Assembly (NCBI GenBank): GCA_026182355.1
Contig: JAPFBL010001617.1
Location: 248,001 to 312,000, forward strand
Length of the DNA stretch: 64,000 bases
Reading direction: 5' to 3'
From: Hermatobates lingyangjiaoensis
Taxonomy: Eukaryota > Arthropoda > Insecta > Hemiptera > Hermatobatidae
Shown here: piece after piece, positions 49,120 through 58,649 of the stretch
Layout: the number at the start of each line of letters is the position of its first letter
How positions within the stretch are numbered: position 1 is the first letter of the stretch
Translations under genes and position numbers: made by a program
The notes under the pieces: generated by a model
What the model was told of the DNA's origin: nothing
What the model saw: the letters and a program-made list of their open reading frames with translations, nothing else
Databases searched by the model: none

Positions 49120-52100
49120 TGCCTTTAAGGATTATTGATTATTTTTGTATTTAGTTTTGTTTGTATCTTGTTTTATTAAATTGATTGTCTGTTGTTTTCA
49201 GAAGGCTTGGTTTTGATGAATACTAACGGGAACTGCTGGCAGATTCAAAGTAGATTCAATAACTTTTTTCAAGGATCTGGGGTTTTCAACATAAATTTCT
49301 TACGTGTTTCAAAACATTCTTTGAATTTTAGTGTTGGCCACCTGAATTTCTGTATGTATTCTACTTACTTAAAATATTTATGATATTACCTAACTTTAAA
49401 TGTGTATAAAGTTACAATAGTATCTTAAGCCTATAATTGAGTATAAAAATTAAAATTTTGTCCAGAAAGTAGTACAAAATGATTTTAAAGACAAATATTG
49501 GACGTTTAAGATATTTTGAACTATGGAAAGAAATAATGAAACTGCATCAGAGAGCTGTTATTACTGAGTCTAACTTACATACATCGAAAAAAATGTTTAA
49601 ATGAATTTGTCCATTGAATTTTGTATATATATTTTACCATAGTACGAAATTATACTTTAACAGCAAATAACAATTTTAGTCTGGAGAAATTATTTGATTG
49701 CTAATGTTAAAAATTAGGGCACTGGATGGATCTTCATGGTGTAGACTAGTTTAGTTCACTAAGCAAGTATAGGCATTCCCCAACTTTACATCTATATAAA
49801 GTTATAATATCTTTAAATAACTAATAATAATTCCAAAGTTGTTAATTTTGGAATTACGAGTAACAACGCGCGACGAGTTGGTCGCGCGAAAAAAGTACGA
49901 AAAAAGCATTGGAACAATGTTCAGATATATCACTACATATAAAATGGTAAGAAATATTAACATAAATTTTAAAAAAAATTCAATATTTTATAAATATATT
50001 ATTATTTTTTTATCTAATCTGAGAATTGTATGTTGCAATGTTGAACTACTGTTGATTGTGACGTAAACTTCTAGATGACCATGATTTTCGATGCCAAAAT
50101 TTGAAGAATTCACTTCTGAAGTTCCAATCGATGAAGTAAGTAGTATTTATTCCAGTTGGGTATGTAATACAGTATTTAAATATTATATTTTTGGCTATCT
50201 CCGAAAAAACAAATCACTCAGAATTTCTGTGGATATTATTTAAACAATTACAAAATAACCTTTGGATCTGATTTTAATATTTTATTAGAATCTTCAATAT
50301 TTCACTTCATATCCGATATATAGATTTCAAAGGTTGTTCTACTGACGGAGAGAAATTGAGTATGAGGTCAGTAATTGATCAGGAATAAGATTACAGTAGA
50401 ATGATGTCAGAATTCATTAAGATTTCTTGAAGAATACTTCATAATTAAGAACCAATAATTTTGTTCGAGACGAAATGTGATAAAACATGCGGAGAAAGGT
50501 TATATTTAAGTAACATTAAAAGGTAGGATACGTGGTCCTGTAAGATTACCACACTTTTATGTATTGAATATTAATTAGGTATAGAACTATTGTCTAAAAT
50601 AGCTGATTTGGAGCCCCATATGTCTTGAAGACTAAATGGAAACAATGGAGTAATTTTTCTTTATTATTTTATTTACTTCCCATTTGGAAATTTAATTGAT
50701 CTTGCATAGTTTACCAACACATATAAATCATTATAATTCCAATTCAAAGAAGCTATATTAAACTATTGGAGATGAAACAAAAATATATGTTTAGAAATGC
50801 AACATTTCTGAATTCTTTTATTTTAAGAGTTATTGGGGTGAATAGCTAAGCTGTAAATAAATAATGAAAGCTTTGGGGGAAATATTTGAAGGAAATAATA
50901 AGAGAACGTTGATTTTTTGTAATAAGTCACCTTAGTGTTTAGGATTCTTAAGCAGTTGCTTTATATTTTGACTTTATAAAATAAGTTAACACTCATCGTA
51001 TTGTATGTTTACTATCACAGTTTGAAGTAGTGGTTCTTAACCTTTCAGACCTCACAGACTGTTACATTCGTTATTTCAAATCTTGTGGGCGACTGACAAT
51101 TTTTTTTAAATTGATATAATTATATCCATGAAGCCATTCTTTTAGAGTACTAAAACTTTATTAATTTGAACGCATTTATTCACAGTGTGAACAAATGATG
51201 GTAATAGTAATTAATACTACAAAATTAATTAATAATACTACAAAACTGCTGTATTTGTTCATGCAGAATACAATTTGTTTTGCAACTTTTTGCCCCTTTC
51301 AAAGCCATCTCACATCAGCGTGAAGAGGGTGGAGTATTCTGGTACCTTCCTTCACTGGTTACCTGAAATATTCCATATCTGATGACTTTGAGACGAATTC
51401 CTTTCATGATTTTAATTACACCGACAGTAATTCGGGTAGTCAGGAAATATTATTTTTTTGTCGAATTTACAATGAATAAATACGATGGTCAAAATTTCGT
51501 GTAATTTTTTTTTACCAGACAACAATTCCTGAGCCTTGTCATATGTCAACAATATCATTTGAACATACTTGTATACATTTTTTGTATGCAATTCTGCGCT
51601 CTGGCAATTAATTTTTAAATGTTAAACCATTCAGAACTAGTTATTCTACTCTCAATGTGAAAGAAAGAAGTAGTTCTTGTAATTTCACTTTACACTCATG
51701 CCCCACGAAATAAAAAAAATTTTTATTACTAAATTTGTTGATGTGCTAAGTTGAATTGAATAAAATTATAAATTTTTGACCATTGGTAGAACTTGATTCC
51801 CAAATCATTGGTCATGTCATCAATTCTGTGATTAACATCAAACAGGCATCATTTTGTGTTTCCTTCCAGATTGTTTTCACAAAACATCACAGACTTGTAA
51901 TATGCAAAGCAGTGTTAGTTCTTTATTCTGAATATGAATATTTTGTCTGATTTAAATGACTTTAATGAAAACTTTTTTCAAAAGTAGTTTTTGTTGAAGT
52001 ATCTACTGGCTGTTTTATATTCCAAGCATTTTTAGAGAATATTGAATTGGTTTCTAAGCTAGATCCAGTTGTTTTGATTGATAATTGTCTTCCGAATTGA

Positions 52101-53191
52101 GTTGTCTAAGTACATTACAGCAAGTAATATTTTCTACGGACCATGACAATTCTCTTGACGACCATCACGTGATAACCGCTGGCTTATGTATGTCCATTAA
52201 ATTGGCATACTCACCCAATTTTTTTCAGAAATTCAGTGAAGCTCATGATCAAAAATGAGAATGGCATTCCATTTGACGTAGAACTCATCAAGGGATCTTG
52301 CAATATTACTTGTCAAGGTTTAAATAACAGTTGCAATATCTCAACGTATCACCGAAAATCTGAGGTAAACAGTTCTTGTTGGTAATCAGGTACCTCTTCA
52401 TACTCTGATTTTTATTTAGCTTAATATACTTTTCTTATTTTTAGTTGAAAGAAGAACTGAGTTTCTATAATTTAACTACAGCATATTACTGTGCTCGGGT
52501 AAATAAACATATTTTTGAAAAAATCAATTGTTTGGAAGCAAATCATATTTACTTGTATTTTTAGATTCATCTTGAAGAATGCACCATTCATACGGGAACT
52601 GTAAAATTATTGAATGGTAAAATGAATTAAATTTTAACATGGTATGATGAATAAGAGAACTATAATTTTTGTAGACATGTTTAACCAATTATTTTAAATT
52701 TTCTTAGAGGATGAGAATACGGATACAGTTTCTATTGAAAACAGTGATTATATTCAGGGTTTTGCTTTGTACCTCATAACTACTGGTATTATCTTCATAG
52801 GATTATTCTGCTTAATAAGGAAACATCTTAAAGGTGAGACTTACCAATTTTGTGTTAATTTTTGTAAATTTCTTTCTTTATAGTTATAACCATTGAGGGT
52901 ATATGAACACTGATCAATGAAAAATTATTGTTCTCAATGACACTTTAAGAAAATTCTTTGTCATTGGCGTTGTATGTTTATAAAGTTAAAGGGATGTATT
53001 TTATTTCTAGTTGTTGCAGATGTTCTTCAATGTCATATATGATTGAGTTTGTAACATACGGTGTAATTGTAACTATACTCCTAAAGAATCACTTTAAATA
53101 TTGTTATGTTATAGACTGTGATTCAGGGATAATTTTCAATTACTCTGTTAGGATTTTGATATGTGAATTGTGATAGAATTTGAGGTTATTG

Positions 53192-53234
<43 letters not shown>

Positions 53235-55447
53235 CATTTTACAACTAAACAAATTAATGATAACTTGTGAAATAATACGATCTACATTTCAGGTTTCAAA
53301 TATATTTATAACAGGCCACTGAACAGAGTTTCGCAGCACAGAAAATCAGAAATAGAAATTGCCTTGTTGGAAGATTGTGAAGTTTTACTACTGTATTCTT
53401 ATGATAGTGAAGAGTTCCATAAAAAGATGAATTCATTTATTGATGCTCTCAACCATTTTATACCAACAGTAATGCAAAAAATTCAAGTCGTTTCATATTT
53501 ACCAGAATTAATACCTTTTCTTATTTAATTACACATTTATTAAATCAACTATTCAAATTTTATTCAAACTTTTATCCGATTGGTATTACAAATATATTGT
53601 GATCTAGAAAATTATGTATTTTTGGGATATATTATATATATTATAATATATTTAATAATATTATATATATTTAATAATAATATAATATATTTTCTATATA
53701 TATTATCAAATTTTTTTAATTGAAAACTATACACTTTCACTCATTTAATTTATGTTTTTTTTTTACATTGCATTACATCAAACATTTTGGCAGGTTTGGG
53801 ACCTTTATTCAGAAGGAGAATCTGAAAAAGTATATGAAAACCCTTCTCTATGGATAGAAAAGCATTTAAAAAATGTTCAAACAAAAATAATTTTAGTGGA
53901 AACTAAAGAAGCTATTCAGAAACAAAATGCTTTAATTGAGGGCGAAAGTAGTAAAATATTGCCCGCAAATTTTTTAGATAATATATTTATTTATGCATTA
54001 AATTCAATTCAGAGTCACATCTTCCTAAGCCAGAGTTACAACAGATTATTTATTGTTCGGTACAGTTATCACTTTAATGGTTTTTTTTTAATTGAAACTT
54101 AACAGAATATAACATTTAACAGCATTTAAATCTGTTACAGGTTTGATGAAAAATTGAATGGTAATATGTATTGTAACTTGGTTAGCAATGTACGATACCT
54201 GATGCCTGGTCATTATGAGAAATTAATTATGGATATTTGTGGGTAAGATAACAGATGGTAAACTAACTTTTATAAGTATTTTTTGTATCTTTAAATTTAG
54301 TATAAATAAGTTTTAGAATAGATTCACTTGCTGTTGTGCAATTGGAGCTCTAGATAGATCATTCCAATATTGTAGTCAGGTTCACTTTTTTTTTTCTTTA
54401 CTACTTCATCCAAATAAATTCTGGCTTGAAAATGTGTAGGAGTATTTACTATTATGACAATTCCAGGTCACATAACAGAAAAATGACTCGCATATGATAA
54501 AATGAAGATTAGTTCTTAAGGTATTAGAAGACTTCTTCATTTCCGTTTTATTCCAACCTTGCTCCTTCAGATTATTATTTATTTAAAAGCATGGGTGTCT
54601 GTTAATAAAGAAGAAAACTATTCTACTTGAAATGGATCTTTAATACTTTTAAACCTGTTGGAATAATGTTTAATCAAGTACATTTTGAAACCCCTGTCTC
54701 CTCTCTAATTCGAAGTTGCTTCTGTATCACTCTTCATGTTTTCCCTGTGTATTTAATATAAAAGTTTTACTTTCCAAGTGGTTATAACTTATTAAACCCC
54801 GTAATCCTAACAGAACCAATAAAACGGTCGATATCTTTCGGGTGGCACAAAAAGAGTTTGTTATAACGTTAAAAGAATGGGTCATATATAGTCCTGAGGA
54901 ACAGTTATTTTTTAGAAAAACTGCTTCAAAAACTGATATTGCATAAAAGATTACCCTTACACATTTTATGGGTGAAATATAGTATAATAAATGTATAATT
55001 CATTTATCATGAAAAATAACGCAATGAGAGAGAAAGTAATAAAGAATCAGGATATTAAAGTAATACCTTTTGAAAAACATTACATGTCTTAGAACTTCTT
55101 CAATGAATCAAGAAAGAAACAAGTATTACATTTATAATTATATAAAATGTTAAGACAATATCTTGTACATTCTTCGAAATTTCTTTTTTAGGAAAGAAAG
55201 TATCCTATTTCTTCTACTTTTCTTGTTAGAAAACTAAAATAATATCTCCTTTCAGTAGGGTATCATGCAATTCATTTTGTGTTTTTACATTCTACTATTT
55301 CATTAATTATTTTATGTTCATAATTTAAAAATGATAAGCATGTTTTATGCAGACATATTTTTTTATAACACTTGAGTAAGTTCATTTTAATACCATCATA
55401 ATCATTATTCTAGAAACAATTCAAATGGCGATACATCAAAAGATTGA
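42053..55447 (+). CDS. IL-17-receptor-like protein: signal peptide, ectodomain, one TM, SEFIR domain (492 aa)
   Basis: Thirteen exons: 42053-42148, 44236-44326, 45542-45676, 49202-49351, 50075-50135, 52229-52364, 52445-52498, 52565-52616, 52708-52833, 53293-53468, 53794-54059, 54141-54242, 55414-55447. All have AG/GT borders and matching phases, totalling 1,479 nt including the stop. Residues 1-17 form a signal peptide (MLSRLCFVLILINL). The ectodomain to about 272 has several Cys and at least eight N-X-S/T sites. The TM helix is 276-295 (GFALYLITTGIIFIGLFCLI). SEFIR spans about 329-483: CEVLLLYSYDSEEF, then TKIILVETKEA and NRLFIVRF strands, then LIMDICG. SEFIR domains bind adaptors such as Act1 in IL-17 signalling. 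A very short tail follows. Ligand and subfamily cannot be told. No mRNA evidence is available. Confidence 0.85.
42827..43785 (+). pseudogene. Helitron remnant, second copy
   Basis: Begins TCTATATAAATAAAAGAATG, then two tandem units of about 160 bp (42960-43260), then helicase remnants FLDSVTAPGLPAYE and MLQNLTARKC. It ends earlier than the copy at 4085-5232, before the IPRIPLIP motif. The two copies are in opposite orientation, each inside an intron (receptor intron 1; GSAP intron 9). Confidence 0.7.
44236..44326 (+). CDS. Receptor exon 2
   Basis: Acceptor tttttgttttcag, donor gtatgt. Encodes NYFNHSNGITDS and NYSGSQCQLLTRDY with two glycosylation sites and a Cys. It ends in phase 1 and forms a Gly codon with exon 3. 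Confidence 0.7.
45542..45676 (+). CDS. Receptor exon 3
   Basis: Forty-four codons with ECLLKSKLLVKNIEVSEHGF and ANISFEHPYSSLR. Alternating hydrophobic residues suggest beta strands of a fibronectin-III-like ectodomain. Confidence 0.75.
46385..47020. repeat. Two interleaved foldback repeats
   Basis: Pair 1: 46385-46490 with 46795-46905 (core TTTATATAGTAA and TTAAGAATTCCAAA, roughly 75-80 percent). Pair 2: 46656-46745 with about 46920-47020 (core TATAGTGAAG and AACTAAACACTC). The arms interlock rather than nest, suggesting two related MITEs or one element with two arm types. Located in receptor intron 3. Confidence 0.7.
48000..48330 (+). pseudogene. PLE fragment, C-terminal tail
   Basis: The frame 48108-48302 contains TREMLVDGSSILSKERDVHR and LHILKALYIKDLNLSINGQ, the tail seen after GIY-YIG in PLEs. 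The upstream part is decayed. Located in receptor intron 3. Confidence 0.6.
48765..49119. repeat. Cluster of (AT)n tracts and PLE end fragments
   Basis: AT tracts at 48765-48802, 48972-49010 and 49063-49119 separate short pieces. One (49034-49057, minus) has CTGATGA...ATCGAAATATTG. Another (48885-48915) is a degraded inverse of it. Confidence 0.7.
49034..49057 (-). ncRNA. Hammerhead-like motif
   Basis: CTGATGA, C, GAGGCCATC, GAAAT on the minus strand. GA can pair with TC to give only a short stem; weaker than the other examples. Confidence 0.3.
49202..49351 (+). CDS. Receptor exon 4
   Basis: Acceptor ctgttgttttcag, donor gtatgt. Encodes GLVLMNTNGNCWQIQSRFNN and HSLNFSVGHLNF; phases 1 to 1. 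Confidence 0.78.
50075..50135 (+). CDS. Receptor exon 5
   Basis: A short exon, YDHDFRCQNLKNSLLKFQSM, needed to bridge phase 1 to phase 2. Donor gtaagt is strong. Confidence 0.7.
51020..52200. mobile_element. Possible decayed hAT-like element
   Basis: GTGGTTCTTAACCTTTCAGA at 51033 resembles the terminal sequence of many hAT elements. The following 1.1 kb contains no intact frame. The call rests mainly on the terminus. Located in receptor intron 5. Confidence 0.3.
52229..52364 (+). CDS. Receptor exon 6
   Basis: SVKLMIKNENGIPFDVELIK followed by CNITCQGLNNSCNIST: three Cys and three glycosylation sites near the membrane-proximal domain. Confidence 0.8.
52445..52498 (+). CDS. Receptor exon 7
   Basis: Eighteen codons, LKEELSFYNLTTAYYCAR. 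The YYCAR end resembles the last strand of an FN3/Ig-type fold. Flanked by introns of 80 and 66 bp. Confidence 0.78.
52565..52616 (+). CDS. Receptor exon 8
   Basis: IHLEECTIHTGTVKLLN, the end of the ectodomain; donor gtaaaa, phase 1. Confidence 0.75.
52708..52833 (+). CDS. Receptor exon 9: membrane helix
   Basis: Acidic stalk EDENTDTVSIENSDY, a 20-residue hydrophobic helix and a basic stop-transfer RKHLK. Donor gtgaga. Confidence 0.88.
53186..53234. repeat. (ATT)n microsatellite
   Basis: ATT repeats in receptor intron 9, preceding exon 10. A long AT-rich palindromic stretch also lies at 53625-53705 in intron 10. Confidence 0.95.
53293..53468 (+). CDS. Receptor exon 10: SEFIR N-terminal part
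   Basis: Encodes CEVLLLYSYDSEEFHKKMNS, the first strand and helix of SEFIR (box 1, similar to VWIIYSADHPLYVDVV in IL-17RA). Confidence 0.88.
53794..54059 (+). CDS. Receptor exon 11: SEFIR middle
   Basis: VWDLYSEGE, SLWIEKHLKNVQTKIILVET and the FLDNIFIYALNSI helix, as in the box 2 region of SEFIR. Acceptor ttttggcag, phase 2 end at gtacag. Confidence 0.9.
54141..54242 (+). CDS. Receptor exon 12: SEFIR C-terminal part
   Basis: RFDEKLNGNMYCNLVSNVRY then GHYEKLIMDICG, the last SEFIR helix. Donor gtaaga. Confidence 0.85.
54656..54812 (+). mobile_element. Copia-type solo LTR
   Basis: Starts TGTTGGAATAATG and ends ATCCTAACA, the TG...CA ends of a copia LTR. Its body (CGAAGTTGCTTCTGT, CTCTTCATGTTTTCCC) matches the LTR-like block before 33642. 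Flanking AAACC and GAACC may be a mutated 5-bp target duplication. No primer site follows, so it is a solo LTR. Located in receptor intron 12. Confidence 0.6.
55414..55447 (+). CDS. Receptor exon 13: terminal, stop codon
   Basis: Acceptor ttattctag in the required phase; encodes NNSNGDTSKD and TGA. Tentative because it is short. If intron 12 were retained the protein would stop one codon after the exon 12 donor instead, with almost the same sequence. Confidence 0.5.
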
Positions 55448-55724
55448 ACAATACTTTGGCTGTGATAGAATATTTTTACTGTGATATCTACGAAGATGGA
55501 AAGTGTTCAAAGATGCAGTGAGATAAACTCAGTTTTCTTAAACTATGATTACTTCATGATGTAGCGCAAACAAATTGTTCAATGAAAATAGAGATAAAAT
55601 ATCAAGGTAAACAGTGCAGTTGTAATTCTTTTTTATATGTACTTTTATGTTATGTTATGTTTTATGTTATCAAGGTCGCAATACTGTTATATATTGATCT
55701 ATGAATTAGCAATATATATGATTT

Positions 55725-55730
<6 letters not shown>

Positions 55731-55754
<24 letters not shown>
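55731..55754. repeat. (AT)n microsatellite
   Basis: Short AT run downstream of the receptor stop codon. Confidence 0.9.
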
Positions 55755-55755
<1 letters not shown>

Positions 55756-56409
55756 CGTAAAGGATGGTTATTCATTCCGATGGCATATAATTCTTTGAAG
55801 TTAAAGCTTTATTATTGTATTTAACTATATTCTCTTATTTATATTTATGATTTATTGGATAAAAAAATGTATGAATGAGTGTCTGTTTTTTAGTATTCTA
55901 TAGACTATAGATTTAGTATTTTTTTTTATTAATGTTAAAAATAGACAATACTTTTGTATTTCATTTTATAATTTGTTTTAGTTAAGGACTTATATTGATG
56001 ACATATTTGTTATATAACAGTTTCATTTTTAAATACACATCTATAATATTTGTCATTTAAATAGTTCGCTATTTAAGGAAAGAAACTAAGTTGTTTTACT
56101 TTTTCATTTCGTTAAGAATGAAACAGGCTTAATGTGTTATAATGTTTTTTCCAAAGCTTGTTTTTGCTGTATTCAGTATGACTTTTTCTATAAAACCATT
56201 TTCCTTAGGTGTACTGTTTTTACTTCCTTCAGTCAATCATTCTACTAGTACTAAATTATAAGAGTACAATTGACTGAACTTTAATTGTACAAATTATTCA
56301 CAATTACATAAACTAGTTTATAATGACTAAATTTTACCTTTTTTAAAACTAGCTTAGCATTAAATAATACGTTAGCAGTACCAAAAAACCATAAGGTACT
56401 ATGCATACT

Positions 56410-56742
56410 AAGGATTTGCAGTCCTTAACAAACAGGAGCTCCTGTACCTCTAAAAACTGTGTATATAAACGGGAGTGTACCCGCTGTGATGCGTTCTACG
56501 TAGGCCTGTCCTCTAACACCCTCAGCCTCTGTATGAACGGTCATAGAGCATCCGTTAGCAACTACTAAAATTTACCTGTTGCCATTAGAGCCCACACGGT
56601 CTAACCTTCAGTGAATGCTTCAGAGTACAAATTCTGTGACAGATCTGTCCTGAAGACAATACCGTGACTCTTAGAGCATCTGAGGAGGCATACATCTGGT
56701 GGCTCAGGGCGCGTAATGCAATTGGGATAAACCGTAAAAGAT
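56410..56742 (+). pseudogene. PLE GIY-YIG fragment, decayed copy of family 2
   Basis: Reads SCTSKNCVYKRECTRCDAFY then VGLSSNTLSLCMNGHRASV, stops soon after, and continues in shifted frames to a VRLGINRKR-like end. It is a relative of 7830-8203 with several stops. Confidence 0.7.
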
Positions 56743-57079
56743 AATTTTTTTATTTTTATTTTATTTTTTAATTTTTTTTCACTTTGTGGTTTCATCTGTT
56801 TTTTTATTACCTTTACTCCAACTATCAGTGTTTCACCTTCTTCATTTTTATGATTTTTTTTATAGATAGTTTTTTTTAAACAATGCCTTATCTATGCATT
56901 TATGAATTTTTTTCGGTTTCATACAATTTCTATTAATTCATTTATTCATTTATTTTTGTAAAATTCCTGTCGTTAACCGAACCGCTTACTGGAATAACTT
57001 ACTGGATAGATAACAGGAAGTGCTTTTCTTATTTTTATTTTTAATTCTCTGTTCTTCTTTACTTAATTACTTTGGGATC

Positions 57080-57180
57080 GAACGCGTATGGCAGCACAGT
57101 TGGTTGCCAGGGCGGTTTCCGGCGTCCTTAGTCTCGCTCTCTCTTTTCTCTTGAAGGTGGATTTCCCGAAAATTTAAGTT
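57080..57180 (+). repeat. PLE 3'-region repeat
   Basis: Contains CGTATGGCAGCACAGTTGG and a CTTGAAGGTGGATTTCCCGA then AAATTTAAGTTAG end, a divergent copy of the unit at 3985-4110 and 2010-2110. Confidence 0.5.
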
Positions 57181-57289
57181 AGTAAGTGTGTTTGTTTACT
57201 GTGTGTGTTACTCTTCTTCGATTTTGAACTTGTATATGTCCAGTTTGGATCGTCTTTACGATTTTAAGTATAAATAATCAATGTTCAAA

Positions 57290-57465
57290 CTGCAATAAGA
57301 AATAAAAAAAAAAGACTAAAATCTTTCAACGTAACAAGTGGTCTTCGTCAGAGTCAAAACCCAACTCATTTGGGTTACTGCTTGGATGGCGGTCTGATGA
57401 AGACCGCTTGTTACGGTTGAAAGATCTTAGTAATTTTTTTCTCCATTTCTAATTGTGGTTTGAAC
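57290..57465. repeat. Inverted pair of PLE ends (GAAAGATCTTAG type)
   Basis: A minus-strand motif at 57321-57351 faces a plus-strand motif at 57394-57426, with matching flanks (AAGACTAAAATCTTTC against GAAAGATCTTAGT). Similar to the foldback at 1728-1879, but with a spacer of about 40 bp. Confidence 0.7.
57394..57426 (+). ncRNA. Hammerhead-like motif, best-preserved stem II
   Basis: CTGATGA, A, GACCG, loop CTTGTTA, CGGTT, GAAAGATC. Stem II has five pairs including one G-U. The unpaired A after box 1 is the departure from the canonical core. Confidence 0.45.
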
Positions 57466-57808
57466 TGAAACGTTGGCAATGAGAGTTTAATTTGAACCTG
57501 AAGAACTGACCGAGTCCTGATAAACTTTAGTTTTGTTTCTATTCCACGGTCGATACTTTTATCAATATTTATATGCATATATATGAATTAAATACCACAA
57601 TAAACAAATATATATTAATTAATATGCTCTAAGGCCTTTCGTTACAACATCATTAGAGAGCTAAATGAAACAAACAAAAAATATAATAACAAGTTAACCT
57701 GGTTGATTGAAGTCAAGACTTTTTTCTGTTTGAACCGTCTTCAGGAGAGATAAGACAGGGAAACCAAGTGCACTCATTTAATGACAAGATTATATTTTAC
57801 AGATCGAT

Positions 57809-58105
57809 TGGCCATGTAATGTTTTCAGATGGCCTTATATGAAATCCACTGGCGTTCAATCACTATCTGTACGCTCTCCAGGAATGGAATACTATAGACA
57901 TCTCCCATATAGATATTTATATTATGTCTTAATTGGACATGAAATATCCGAGGAATTTGATATATTTACTTATAGTAAAGTTGAGTGTAGGCCACTCCAG
58001 TTTTTTCCTGATAAATTAAGAACTACCTTTTTATTTTATTTAGATTTCATGGACTCAATTATTCATGGACTCAATTCATTTGATTTCATCAGAGAACTCA
58101 ATTAA
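57809..58105 (+). CDS. Unrecognised open frame, possible exon or old transposon piece
   Basis: After an acceptor-like ttttacag the frame is open for about 100 codons (IDWPCNVFRWPYMKSTG, HLPYRYLYYVLIGHEIS, VECRPLQFFPDKLR) to a stop at 58103-58105. No family was recognised, and no signal peptide or domain motif is evident. It lies just downstream of a PLE end at 57723-57744 and could equally be transposon sequence. Confidence 0.3.
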   Translation, partial: WPCNVFRWPYMKSTGVQSLSVRSPGMEYYRHLPYRYLYYVLIGHEISEEFDIFTYSKVECRPLQFFPDKLRTTFLFYLDFMDSIIHGLNSFDFIRELN

Positions 58106-58506
58106 TGCCTGAAGGTTTTTATTATGTAATTTTAAACAATGTGGTGTTTAAAATTGCATAATTTTTGCAGACCTTATTTAATATGCTGACACTAATATGC
58201 TTAAAGAAAATTATCAAAATTACCTTGGCAAATGTTGAGGGAATATTTAAGAATTAATGATTTAGGTACCACTTTTTTATTTAAACAGTTCTGTAATAAT
58301 TTTAATTTTTGTTTTTATTTATGAGCTTTTAGGAAACTAGACAAACAATTTTTTACTATTGAACAAAGGAAGAAAATAGATCACAGAAATAAGAGTAGGT
58401 ATTACAACACTTGGTTTCCATCGATACTAATTTTCTTACTGCGGTTTAGATGATTATTGCTTCACGTGTTTATTGTGAAAACTTCTTGTGTATACGTATA
58501 TATACA

Positions 58507-58640
58507 TTTTAAATAAAATAAATTCAAAACGAAGGAAACACACAGAAAGACACAGACATAACTCACATCGAAATATCGATGTGAGTTATGTCTGTGTCTT
58601 TCTGTGTGTTTCCTTCGTTTTGAATTTATTTTATTTAAAA
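58507..58640. repeat. Perfect 65-bp palindrome with a 4-nt centre
   Basis: 58507-58571 is the exact reverse complement of 58576-58640. The arms include GAAGGAAACACACAGAAAGA and ACTCACATCGA. No other copy was noticed in the window. A long frame across it is a by-product of symmetry. Confidence 0.95.
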
Positions 58641-58649
58641 AAGTCCGCT

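Noticed and set aside
53198..53234. CRISPR-like or regulatory repeat array
   Set aside because: It is a plain ATT microsatellite with no spacers.
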